Shown here piece by piece: positions 20,745-33,138 of a DNA stretch of 64,000 nucleotides (within the stretch, counting starts at the first letter, position 1; the number at the start of each line of letters is the position of its first letter). The notes under the pieces were generated by a model. The model did no database searches, was not told where the DNA came from, and saw nothing but the letters and a program-made list of their open reading frames with translations. The DNA is from Pardosa pseudoannulata (Eukaryota > Arthropoda > Arachnida > Araneae > Lycosidae). The position numbers and the translations under genes are program-made. The DNA is taken from the NCBI GenBank assembly GCA_032207245.1, contig CM063502.1, positions 49,811,404 through 49,875,403 on the forward strand. Direction: 5' to 3'.

Positions 20745-23700
20745 CCATCGAAACACAAATACTTTTTCAGCATGCACCAAGACTCCGCCAGAAAGTCTGA
20801 GATTCATTAGTTACAAAATGTAAGGATAGCGTTCTAGGGTTAATCAAGTGGTACGAACATTTTACAAAATTTTGTCGTATGTCTATTTACACCTTGAAAA
20901 TAGTTGTATGTCACAATGAAAGAAGTAGTTTCGAGCTTAAACGAGAGTAAAGACATTAGTAAGATGAGAGAATTTAACGGATCATAAATTATTTAATTTT
21001 TTTAGTAAGTGAATCAACCAAAATTCTGGAAATCGGTAAAATTCAGAGGCAAGCGAAGAAGTGATAGCGTATCTTTGCTCATTTCCAGGTAGGGACCTCT
21101 TATCAGACAATTAACGATGCAGTTATCAAACACTAATGCGTTTCCTTTCAGACTCTTTCACTCAAATAGAAATTTGGCACAGGTTAACAGTTCTGAATGT
21201 CCTTTAGAATAATATTTAATTGATTATTTTTCATGTTTAAATACATTCTTTAAATTATAGCAAAAATTAAATATGTAGTAACTAGTATAAGCAAAATCAT
21301 AAAAATAATACATTTGTACTCACACATTTTAAAAGGAATCTAAATGTCTTTCAAATAAGTAAGGTCCCTATTATAAAATGTGTTAGAACAGCTATGATTG
21401 TGTAATATAAAAAGGAGAGAATCAAGTTCACATTTTTTGCTATGATCAAAATATTGAACAATCAGATGTTGCAGTATATTAAAGTAAAAATCTTATTGAA
21501 GTATTTTTAAAGTATTTTAAATTTTATTTTGTGGATGTACCTGTATAGTAGAGCTCCTTCTAGAATCAACATATTTCTACACGAGAGAATTACTTAATGG
21601 CATTATTTTTGCTATTTTTATAGATATCTCAGAGCAGTCATATTATAATCATTTAGATTTTTACATATAAAAATTACGTGAACCTACAACGATTCTCATT
21701 CATGTGTGTACCAAAAACCCAATATTCAACACCAGATAAAAATTGTATCGTGGTGATATTGTTAAAAGGTTGAAATTACTGAGGAATAATTTTAGCCATT
21801 TTCACTCCTTGGTATTAATTGTCTTAAAAGTATTTGCATGCTTATAAAGCAGTAAGTGTAACTTTTTTTCTGCCATGCTCTTCGAAATTTCCAAGAATTT
21901 ATGTCGAATTCTACTCATTGTTAAAAGTTATAAAATGTCAACGGTAAATCAACTGCATTACAATGAAACTGTTAATTCTGTCTTTTTTTATTTGCTTTAT
22001 AACTTCGTTTATTTTTTAGGTTCTGTATACCTTATTTTCTACCGTTATGGAAGGGGTACTTTAAAGAGTAAAACTAATGAAAAAATCTAAATAAGATTTT
22101 AGAATATCTGAACACCATTCAGTAATAATATTGTTGCCTTTAAAAAATATTCTATAATTTCGAAAAATTTATGTAAATGTTCTATATTGTGAAATCATTT
22201 AATTCGATTTCAGATTGTTATATATGTCCTAAAATCTGTTTAGATTTAACTTTATAGCAAAAAATATAAAAAGAAAAATGAATTTAATTATTCTAATGAA
22301 CAGATCATCTATGGCAAAATCATTATAATACTTTTATGAGCCCTATTTTGATTACAGGAAAAGGAATATAGGTGGTAGCAGGCAGTTAAATGTAATTTAT
22401 CAAGGTTATAAAACCATATTTATCTTCTATAAGTGCAATTATGTTTAAAGTAGTTTAGACGTTTAGTCCTGTAATAATTTTTCATATTTGCATGCATTTT
22501 TTATTACAATATGTTGCCTATATTGATAAATTTGTTTAGCTTTAATTTTACGGTCAATATTCTATAAGTATTTTTAAAGCTATTTTTGTCTTTATAACTT
22601 ACGGTAATTTAAATAAAGCTAAATAATTAAAGCTTTAATATAGGTATATGTTCCTTTTTCCGAAACGTAAAACCAAAAGCTCAACTTATCACAAAGTTCA
22701 GAAATATTGATTACTATAATACTGCAATTATATAGTCTATTACTATACCCTATTATTTATTGCCAATTAACCTGTTTTATCCCATTCTGCTTATTTTGTT
22801 CAAATTAAAGAAAAATTATATTTTTAATTATATTAAACCAAATTAGAATAAATATAACAAAATTAATTTTTTTAATATTCTATGTAGGAAATTTGACCCT
22901 CCTCCAAGTAGTGTATTAAGATAAAGGGGATAAATTGTGCACCTCCAAATGCATGAATGCTATTTTAGCTGCCCTTCAACCTATTAATGCCCTAATCATT
23001 TCTGGTCGATATGTACCAAAGAATATCGTAGGTTCATATAATTCCTTAGCCTACTAAAAAAATTTATAATTTAAATAATTTTGTTTATTGCAGACTGTTT
23101 TCATCAATGATAAGCTGTAATTTTGAAAATTATGATTTATAAAATTCTAATGGATTTAATTTATAAAAAATGAAGAACTTCATGATATGAAGTTTATTTT
23201 TAAACATAGAACCGAAAAGGGAAGTTTTATAATAGATACAGCTATTTGTCATGATTTCAGTTAGCGTATCTACCTTAAAAGTAAGTTTCTCTGCTTTGCT
23301 CTAAAAATGATAAGACGAATTTATATGCTGATCGAGCTTTTGCCATGCTGCTAAAAATTATAATATATTAATCCTAATGACAAAATTATAAATGATAACA
23401 AATACTTGAACATTTGAGGGATTTCTTTATTGGATTTTCATCTATCGTCACTGGAAAGGAAAAATCATTCCAAGTATAAAAATGAATTTCATTAACTATT
23501 TTTTAACTATCGGTATAAAGAAATTCTGTGAATTAATTAATTACGCAGGATAATGGGATAAAATGGGTTAAATTGAGTAACTATAACTGAACAGGTAAGC
23601 TGCAACCTTTCGTCACCTGACTCTGAGGGTTCAAATCCCGCTTTTGAAATGGATATTTGTGCAAGTTCAAAATCGGTTTTAAGCAGTACGTACAACAATA

Positions 23701-25250
23701 AATAGCCCCATGTTGCATAAAATTAATCGTAACACACCAGACAAAATTGTTTAAGTTACTACTATTGCTAATATTCATATGTTTTATTGGTATTCCTAAT
23801 GTTGGAGTTTAAAATTATAAATGAATAAAAGTTCATGTGGTCATCTTTTATTTTAGTGAAAAATTCAAATGTAATTATTAGGATTCCCCTACTGAAGATA
23901 TTATATACCAGAAGCTGAACGATAAGCAGATTTGAAAATTTCTTTGGGTATCTAAAAATCAAAGAGTGTTTTAACATGAAGTATACAATAATACATCTAC
24001 GAAGTCGTCATTTACAAAATTACAAGTTAATTCATTTTATCAAAGATCTTTTCTACCTGAAAAAGAAAAGAAATTACATTTTATGTGTTTTTATGAAACA
24101 ACAAAAAAATCACTGTTACGGTAGGCAAAAATTTGAAATCTTAAAACGTGTTTTTATGAAATACAATTGGTAAAGAAATATAAGATTTAATAATTTCAAA
24201 CAAATCATATTTTTTAAAATAAAATTTTTAACTATCCATACTAGTAATGCCACAAATTTAAGAAGGTAAAACAAAAAGTTTAATATCAGTCAGAAAGCAT
24301 GTTTAGGATAAGCTAAAATCTAATCATGACAGAATAGGAATCTTTCTATTGTAAAAAAATATGAAACTAAAATTTGTCTTTGCACCGAAGTAAGAGAGAG
24401 GCAGTTATCAGATTATGACTTTTTCACTAATGAATATTTAACCCTCTCGCTCACTTATTGAAAGAAAATCAAGGAAAAGAATAATTTTTGAGTTATACTT
24501 AAAATCGTATTGTAGATTATTGTTACTTATGATTATGCTAATTAATACTGTTTTTATTTGTGTATAACGAATACTTTTTTTTCAAAACTTAAGGCAATTA
24601 ACTCAAGGTGCACGATACTCAAGAAATAATTTTTACTCTTTCCTGTAATCGCACAATATACTTTAAATATAGGCAGTTAAGGATGTAAATGAAAGCTTAA
24701 ATATCTTAACGGAAGTGCTATTGGATCTATAGTACATTTTATTACAAATTTATTGCACTTGTTTTATGCAACAGGGCTATCAACATTTATTATTAACTCT
24801 GAACGTAGAATTTTCGACTTGAAAAACATGTTTTGTTGCATATTCCACTAATTTCATTTTTAATTGTGCATTATTATTAACCACTTGCCTGTGGAATATA
24901 TTTGAGAAAAAGGTGCCAAAAATGGAAAGAAAATTCTATTTAATTTTGATCGTTATAATCTTCGAAAAGTTAGAGATTGATTATTTTTTTAAAAAAGACA
25001 AAATTTTAAAAGAAATAACCACTATTTTCAATACTTTCACATATATGAGAAATGTTAATGGATTGCAGTAATTTTTGCTCAAACTGCAGAAAAATAAATG
25101 ACTTAATTTTCTAGATAAATATGATAAACTAATACAACAAATGTATATCAACTGCCATGATTTCCATGCTCTTCAGATTCCTTTGAATTTCACAAATCCT
25201 TTACAGTGTCCGAGAAATAGCAACAAATGGCGTGAAACAGTCGAACTTTT
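20745..25250. other. no gene recognised apart from a SINE fragment
   Basis: AT-rich with short frames of biased composition only. The SINE fragment at 23595-23705 is the one identifiable item. Confidence 0.4.
23595..23705 (+). mobile_element. SINE fragment
   Basis: GGGTTCAAATCCCGC followed by a degenerate body (AATCGGTTTTAAGCAGTACG) matches the box-B and body parts of the SINE. Head and tail are eroded. Confidence 0.55.
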
Positions 25251-25271
25251 AACTATTGGGAAAATGCCAAA

Positions 25272-25453
25272 AGATGGCCGAATGGTAAGGCGTTGCTCTT
25301 CGGAACCGGAGTTCGTGGGTTCGAATCCGCTGCGGGCATGGATGTAATATAGCCTTTCGGAATCGGCTGTAAGCAGTAGGTCCCGGTCTCATTAGCCCTC
25401 GTGTGTAAAACAGTATACCCTAACGCTCCAAACCAAACCAAACCAAACCAAAC
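25272..25453 (+). mobile_element. full-length tRNA-derived SINE with target-site duplication
   Basis: The head has a box-A-like TGGCCGAATGGTAAGGCG and a box-B-like GGGTTCGAATCC; the body contains CGGAATCGGCTGTAAGCAG, GGTCCCGGTCTCATTAGCCC and CCTAACGCTCC; the tail is (CCAAA)n. It is flanked by a 19-bp direct repeat, CTATTGGGAAAATGCCAAA at 25253-25271 and the same with one change at 25454-25472. This fixes both ends and shows LINE-type insertion. Confidence 0.9.
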
Positions 25454-25472
25454 CTATTGGGAAAATGGCAAA

Positions 25473-27949
25473 TTAAATATGCATTGGACGAACTCATTTC
25501 AGGCTTCACAGAATTCAAATACAGTCTTTTCTCTTTCCCGAACTCAGGTCGGGCATTTCTAAATTGGCGCATTTACGTTACTGAATCATTACGTTACTAC
25601 GGGCGTCACAGGCAAGGGGTTAAATATCTTCTCCCTCTTATTCGTACGTTGTCAAAAAGCACTCTTTATTTTTTGTAAAAGGACGTTGAATAAAGAAAAT
25701 GCAATCCTTCAAATAACACCCAAACCACAGGGCTCATGCACGAGGTTTTCAATTACCTACCCCACACTCATCTCCAAGTAGCCGAAATATCCATGTACGA
25801 TAGCAAGTGTGAAGAATATCGTTAAGAAATTAACCATCTTCAGAATCATTTTAAGTCTTGGAGTTTGATTCGTTATGTTCAAGTAAAAATTCATTTTCAA
25901 TCTGTAAAGCTTGTAAAGCTTTACAGATTCGAAATTTAGTATGTCGAAATTTAGATGCGCATTTCACAAGATATAACTGTTCACCATTTATTCTTGTAAA
26001 ATCAGGGTGTATTTACTCTTGCATATTTACTCGTTATACATGAATAAATACCGTATTCATGATTCCCCAAGACGATCTATAATAAGCCTAAAAGACTTCG
26101 TCAAGAAAAAAACAAACTTTATATTATTAGAAAGAATATATTAAAACATTAATATTAGCAAAGAGAGAAAAAAACAGTGTTCAGTTTTTTGTAAACTTCT
26201 TCGATAAATCTGAGACATCCAAATTTTAATCTTGCTACCAACTCTAATCGAAAACTGAAATATGAAACTTAGATATAAAAGGTGTCGATGATGATATAAG
26301 TTTTCCGAAAATCTATTTTCAATTATTTTTATTAGTTTAATTGATGCCTCATATGCGATTATGTGAGCCAGAGGGTTATATAATATAAAAGAGTTATTTG
26401 TCTCAGAATTATTTTATCCATCAATTATATATTTAAAATATTGTAATAAAATAATTTATTAATACCGTATCCACGATAAAAAGTAATTTATAATTTTCTT
26501 GACTTATGTCAGCTAATATCTACGTAAATTATTAATTTAGAAAGCGTAAAATTAAAATACTTATCCAATCAATTTATTTCCTTCTTTCTCGTTCTTTTTG
26601 TATAACAACGAGTACAAAAAGCTTGTTATAAATTGTGAGTTATAAATAGGTAAATATGTTCTATTAACAATTTTTAAAAAGAAATTTGTTTACTGTTTCA
26701 AATATGATTTGGACATTAAGATATTTGTAAGTGCATAACGTACACTTTTATAAGATAAAGATTATTGTATCATTGACAAGTAATGTAATAGTTAAAAGCA
26801 TATTTTATGTTAAACCTTTAAAGCACAAACCTCTAGTTCAATTGGAGGATAACAATAAATTTAAAAATTTTGTAAGTTTATCTTATGAATTTTGCATATT
26901 TGTAAGAAAGCGTTAACTATTGTACATAAATAACTTTTTAATGTAGAGAAATTGAATTATATATAATTACAAACTTCAAATTATCATAATTCTCCGTTTC
27001 CTTTAGAAAGTTTAAAAAGATAATGACTTTACAAAAGTTTTAGAGTCTGGTAATCATTCTCATTTCCTTAGTGAAAGTTCGACTATTTTCCTTCAGATAT
27101 TGCCTGTGATTGCTCTGTGTTAACATGGTGAAAGTTCGTCTTATTGAATGCATGCTTAAACTGAATTATTGATGCCTTTTAATTAGTACATTTTATGCTT
27201 AGTGGATCCGTATCAGCTGGAACCACTCATTTATGCATAGAGTATGAGTAAAAAGAATGAACTATTTAATTACTGATTGTTTCAAGTTAATATGTTCATT
27301 TATTCATTCGTCGTTAATTCATTGTTTAGCTGTAGTTTTATTTCATCTGTAAGGAAAGCAAGACAAAATGAGTTGCAAGCTTGACATATTTAGTTAGAGC
27401 ATAGTCTTTAGTTAGAGTATTTATTGATCTGCGTAAAGCATTTAGGGATGATTTCAAACAAGTTATGCGCTATTATTTTCAGTTCAGCAGTTATCCCGTC
27501 CAGAAGAGCCTTAAATTGTTTAGATAACGATGGAAACAAGACAATCACACATGTGCAAATGTTTGTTTTACTTACTATATCCATCATTTGTTGAGGGAGT
27601 TCACTGAATGTCCTGCCATACTGTAGCTGTTGAACGATGTATTAGATTTGAAAAATATAACGTAGACTATTTAATTTATATCTAAATAACTATTCTGCTC
27701 TCTGGCAATATAATAAAATAATACACATTGTCTGAGGGTTCCACTTATGCATAAACTACAACTGCTTTTCTTACCTTTTTATGCCACTTTCAGTTATGCA
27801 AAATAGTATATATAAGTTTGAAGTAATTTATTTTTTTTTCTATCTGAGGTAGATTTCACTAATATTTAACCTCGGTGTTTTTTAATATTGCCTAAAGCTG
27901 TTGCAATCATTGATGCTATGATATCTCGTTTTCTACATTTCATCTTAAC
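25473..27949. other. no gene recognised
   Basis: A slightly GC-richer stretch at 25480-25840 has no recognisable motif; the rest is AT-rich. Confidence 0.4.
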
Positions 27950-28115
27950 CTTTATTATATGTATATGCATATGGCATGTATACGCATTTAAGCATATACA
28001 TCTGTGCATGCATGCTTGTATGTACACACATGTTTGTATATTATATATAAGTATATATGTATGTCTATACATATGTATATATATATATGTACATGTATGT
28101 ATATACATAAACATA

Positions 28116-28153
<38 letters not shown>

Positions 28154-28248
28154 TGTATGTATGCATATATATATGTGTATATGTAGGTATACATACACAC
28201 ACACATATATATATATACTTCTATATATATATTATATATATGTGTGTG

Positions 28249-28280
<32 letters not shown>

Positions 28281-28355
28281 TGTGCGTATATATATATTAT
28301 ATATGTGTGCATATATATATTTTATATATGTGTGAGTATATATATAATATACGTG

Positions 28356-28395
<40 letters not shown>
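27950..28395. repeat. compound TA/TG/TATG microsatellite
   Basis: Mixed TATATG, TACA, TGTG, GTGC and (TA)n runs. They generate long frames of alternating Tyr/Ile/Cys/Val on both strands with no coding value. Confidence 0.85.
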
Positions 28396-28396
<1 letters not shown>

Positions 28397-28650
28397 TGTC
28401 AGTGTCGATCCTAGACTGTCAGCAGCCCAAGTTCAAATTAAAATTGCCCGCCCCTTAAGCCTTAAGCTTTAAATTTTAAAACTGTGTTCTAGCAGGCTGG
28501 TAAGTGGTTAATTTGTTTACTCAAAGTTTTTGTAACATTATCTTAGGTCTTCGTTTTTCTATGTTGGTGGATAATTATTTCGCCGCAGTTAAATTTGGCA
28601 GCCCACAGCTATTCTCCATCTTGCCCCCCACACTAGGATCGGTGATGTCA
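28393..28650. mobile_element. short element with CGATCCTAG terminal inverted repeats
   Basis: Left CATGTCAGTGTCGATCCTAG and right CTAGGATCGGTGATGTCATG are inverted at 15 of 20 positions. GCAGCCCAAGTTCAAATTA next to the left end matches the 272-432 element. It directly follows an (AT)n tract. Confidence 0.5.
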
Positions 28651-29159
28651 TGTATATGTATACATGCATTATGTTGCGTATATTTTCATTCATAAGCCGT
28701 CTTTTAAATCATAAAAAATATGCCTTTTAAAGTTTAGCGACGCCGCTGCGCTTTTTCAATGGTATGCAATCAGTCTTTGAAGCCGTCAGTCTCTGTATGC
28801 CTTTTCAATTGCAATTACATTTTTGGTAGTTCCATGCTATTAACTTTATATCTTGTTTCATGCTGAAATTATAGTTTGACATCAGTAGATCAAACCTAAT
28901 ACCTCGAACATTTTGTGGCCTTATTCTGTAAACAACTATTTTATAAAATATTTGCATAGAAAAAGAAGAGTATCCAGCTGTATTCTCTTTTTCAATGAAT
29001 GTATCAGAACATGTACAGACTATCTTTTGTAGAACCAAAATCAATAAATATAATACCTAATAAAGTGTGTTTCATTCTTGATCTCTACTTAACTGTAATA
29101 CGTCATCTTTATTATTTTTTTTCGTTAAACACAAAAATAGTTATAAGCCATTATCACCA

Positions 29160-29245
29160 TTCAATGGTTATAATGGTTATAAATGGTTAATAGTTATAAT
29201 GGTTATAATTAATGGTTATAATGGTTATAATTAATGGTTATAATT
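29160..29245 (+). repeat. short tandem repeat of ATGGTTATA-type units
   Basis: Imperfect repeats of ATGGTTATA and TTATAATGG over about 85 bp. Confidence 0.7.
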
Positions 29246-29810
29246 CTTCTACATTAAATTACTGGGCGCAGGTGTTTAAAATTTATTTTGAGAATTTACC
29301 TTTTAGTGAGTACAATAATGAAGATTATAGCCTTTGATATCATATACCAGTTTTCAATATTATAGTTTCGCAATGGCTTAAAGCATATCTAAACTGAATT
29401 CTTGAGTTTTTGTTTAAATGTTTGCATTTATTACAGACGTTTAAAATCTAGCTAATGGAATGAATCACCTTTTCACATCTATATTTTGGTAAATTAAACA
29501 TATTTATTTTAGAATTGAAATGTTATACTTATGTTATCGGTCAGAGTATCAAGGAATATTGATTATTTTTCAAATGTTGCAATCGATAACAAAGATTTGT
29601 AACAAACCTTCACATATTTCACAAATTCTCTATGATGGACTGAACTCCTTAGCTTAAAAAAGCTTATAAAATATGTATTCTGAACTAAATTTTAGAACCT
29701 CAATGAATGTTTACTTAAAAATACTTCACTTGTACACCATTTCGTTTTCTGTAACAAAATGTTTTTCATGACAGAGTGTTAAAGTTCATATAAGTTTATG
29801 TAAACAGTGT

Positions 29811-31102
29811 TTTGATTATTTCCTAAATGGGAATTAAAACTGAGTATTAAAAGTAAATTTAGAATTATACTTATTTCCCCTAAATTTACAGTTTTATATG
29901 TAACACATAAATTTCACTTTTATACATTAAGATGTATTACTCATACACATTACGGTTGAAAGTTCCCCCGTTACATTTTTTCTGTTGCTTGAAATCGGAT
30001 AGTTTAACTATCTATAAATTCCCTGTCTAAAATCTCTATTTTATAACATTTTGTTCTGCAGCTTGCAGAAGAATAAAACTACATAAACTGGCATTTATTT
30101 TGTATTAAAAGCAGTAGATGGCGACACTATTGAAACCCTTGATTCTCTCATTAGTTGCTATGCGTATTATTGCGAAAGGAATATTTTTGTTTCCTTTTAC
30201 CGCGTGAATTTTCCATCAACAATTGCGGCAAATGGAGCAGTTAGCAGAATTCCAAACTCTTTCTGTGAGAAAATTTATCACCTTTATCTCATAAGAGAAG
30301 ATAAGTACTTGGTGAATGAGAAAATTCTAGATAGATTGTAGATAAATATTTGAGAAACAAAACCAATTTAAGGGAGGTGTCACTTTTGAACCTTTAAAAT
30401 ATTTATTATAATCTTTCTTTTACACTTTAAGAATGATTAAACAATTCTTAATCTTTGATTATTTCCTAAATGGGAATTAAAACTGAGTATTAAAAGTAAA
30501 TTTAGAATTATACTTATTTCCCCTAAATTTACAGTTTTATATGTAACACATAAATTTCACTTTTATACATTAAGATGTATTACTCATACACATTACGGTT
30601 GAAAGTTCCCCCGTTACATTTTTTCTGTTGCTTGAAATCGGATAGTTTAACTATCTATAAATTCCCTGTCTAAAATCTCTATTTTATAACATTTTGTTCT
30701 GCAGCTTGCAGAAGAATAAAACTACATAAACTGGCATTTATTTTGTATTAAAAGCAGTAGATGGCGACACTATTGAAACCCTTGATTCTCTCATTAGTTG
30801 CTATGCGTATTATTGCGAAAGGAATATTTTTGTTTCCTTTTACCGCGTGAATTTTCCATCAACAATTGCGGCAAATGGAGCAGTTAGCAGAATTCCAAAC
30901 TCTTTCTGTGAGAAAATTTATCACCTTTATCTCATAAGAGAAGATAAGTACTTGGTGAATGAGAAAATTATTCTCTAGATAGACTGTAGATAAATATTTG
31001 AGAAACAAAACCAATTTAAGGGGAGGTGTCACTTTTGAACCTTTAAAATATTTATTATAATCTTTCTTTTACACTTTAAGAATGATTAAACAATTCTTAA
31101 TC
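29811..31102 (+). repeat. recent tandem duplication, 643 and 649 bp
   Basis: Copy 1 is 29811-30453 and copy 2 is 30454-31102, directly adjoining. I see only three differences: a 5-bp insertion near 30969, one extra G near 31021 and a T-to-C near 30984. No gene is present in the unit. Near identity indicates very recent duplication or an assembly error. Confidence 0.9.
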
Positions 31103-31202
31103 TTTTAAAACAAACTGCATTAATAAATCTTATTAGAAAGTATGAAACCATTAATAGATCTTATTGAAAGCATAATAAAAATAGGTAAAGATTGAACTTT
31201 AA

Positions 31203-31848
31203 CCCTCCGAGTGGAACACATAGAGGAAAAAGTCTCCAAAAATACGCTAAAGGTTTACTTTGTCAGTGGCCAAAGCGTTCTATGATTATTTCCTTCACCC
31301 TTTGTCTACTACAATGGAATACGGGAAACATACCCTCGTTATAGTCCCTTTACTTCCGGTTATAAATAGATATATAAATAGATATTATAGATTGTTAATT
31401 TTTGAAACACATAAAGCTCGCCAAGTCTCGAAGATCATCCCATAAGAAATGATGGATTCTAAAAGTACAAATAAAAATATTCTTTGAAATACTTATTTAT
31501 ATTTTTTACGAAAGTCATTCAAGATATTTAAGTGGTGCAATTAGAGATACATCTGTTACCGTAAATTAAATACTTCGAGAGATTTATAAAGCCATGAAAA
31601 GCTATCAGCGTCCTTGTGCGTCAAGTGGTAGAAGTGCATTCCCTCAATAAATGTCAGTCAAAGAGGGGTACAGTTCCTAAACAATAGACCTGACCCTCCT
31701 ACCGCAAAACGCTATGGGGAAAAGCACTGGCAGAAATGTACATTACATCTATTTTCAGAGCGTTTTTGGAAGTCGAAAATTGTACGGGATGACCGTTTTG
31801 AAGACATCATCGATTTGGCGGAATTGTACGTGCGAACCGCTTAGAGGG
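31203..31848. mobile_element. 646-bp non-autonomous element with TTAA flanks (piggyBac-like)
   Basis: TTAA at 31199-31202 and 31849-31852; termini CCCTCCGAGTGGAACAC and, reverse-complemented, CCCTCTAAGCGGTTCGCAC. CCC/GGG ends next to TTAA are typical of the piggyBac superfamily. The interior has no transposase-like frame. It follows the 643-bp duplication by about 100 bp. Confidence 0.6.
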
Positions 31849-32096
31849 TTAAATGCATTTTACTCCAAATGGTGTTTTCTAAGTATCATGCACTCTAAAT
31901 CAAAATTTATAGCATATAATAATTTCAAATTTTCAAGGTAAGTACATTTAGTGCTACGAGGAATCTCCGACTGCTTTTTGCATTATTTTTTTTATTTGCT
32001 ATTTTATAATATTTCAAGTAAGATTTTTAAACGTCATTTTAACTTTAAAAAAAATCATTCTTCTGATGTGAAATTCTGGTGTGAAATACCTTTTAA

Positions 32097-32310
32097 CCCT
32101 TTTCTCTGGAGGGCTCCGGGGCGTAGCCATTTAAAATTTGTCTTCAAACTCCAGGGCTCCGCTAAGGAGACAATACAAATAGTTTTCAGTTTTTAACATA
32201 AGAACAAAAACAAATCCTTAAAACGAATTACTTTGCATTGTCTCCGTAGCGAAGCCCTCGAGTTTGAAGATTTTAAATGTCTCAGCTCCGGAACCCTCGA
32301 GTGCAAAGGG
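32097..32310. mobile_element. 214-bp palindromic MITE with TTAA flanks (piggyBac-like)
   Basis: TTAA at 32093-32096 and 32311-32314. Arms of about 90 bp are inverted copies: both carry TTTAAAAT, TTCAAACTC, AGGGCT, and GGAGACAAT in mirrored order. Termini are CCCTTT/AAAGGG. No coding capacity. Confidence 0.75.
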
Positions 32311-32568
32311 TTAATATTTAAATAAGTGGAAAACTATACCTAATGCTTATATGCTTATAGATAACAAAAATTAGAAATTTACTAATGAAAATCTCTTTTT
32401 TTTGTAAGTTTGTGTGCAGTGTGTCAGCAAAATTTAGAAATTTTTAAGACAAACCATCTTTTTAATTGTATCAAAATATTGTATTTTTTCAGAAACAAAA
32501 TACCTTCAGGAAAATACTTATATAAATATAGAGAACAGATGCTAAAATTTTCGATATTTTGGATAGTA

Positions 32569-32799
32569 CTAAAAAACAAAATATATGAATCCGAAAAAAA
32601 ACCATACAAAATCTTTCTTTTTCAGTTGCTTTAGAGTAACTTCCCGTTCAGAAGAAGGATCCTTGCCTGGATTTTTGAGTAACCTCATTGGATTTACGAA
32701 TGCACTTTCATCTCGTCCCAGTCTGAAATCTTTACCTACCCGATCTTGAGTTCTGGCGTTCCTCGAATTTGACATCATTGAGAATTTCCTACATTTCAA
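32569..32799 (-). other. unrecognised moderately GC-rich open stretch
   Basis: A 76-codon minus-strand frame contains SNSRNARTQDRVGKDFRLGR and PMRLLKNPGKDPSSEREV, a soluble, non-repetitive composition unlike neighbouring noise frames. It then runs into AT-rich sequence. It could be an exon or a fragment of an element ORF. I recognise no family. Confidence 0.25.
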
Positions 32800-33099
32800 T
32801 TCAACCGTTCATAGCGTTTCTATTGGCTCAGTGAATGTCAAGTACAATTTTGGCCTCAGATCTTTTGGATCTCTCAGGAAAGAATTTTTAAACTAAAGAT
32901 TAAAATTATTTAACCACGAAACTCAAAAATTAAAAATTTTTTGAAAACTAACTAAAAACTATCAAAATCGTAGAAACAACACAAATTTTCCCACACAAAT
33001 TTTAAAATTCAAAATATAAAATGACAAAATATATTTTCTCTTTAAGTATTTTTTGTTATGTCAGGTTATGTAACACTGGCATGCTGTAAAATTTAAATA

Positions 33100-33100
<1 letters not shown>

Positions 33101-33133
<33 letters not shown>
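33101..33133. repeat. (TA)n microsatellite
   Basis: About 33 bp of pure TA repeats. Confidence 0.85.

Positions 33134-33138
<5 letters not shown>

Noticed and set aside
25141..25347. 68-codon plus-strand frame
   Set aside because: Its C-terminal half is the SINE head.
27888..28472. 194-codon open frame on the plus strand
   Set aside because: It is mostly TA/TG microsatellite read as Tyr/Ile/Cys/Val and runs into a MITE-like element; no coding signal.
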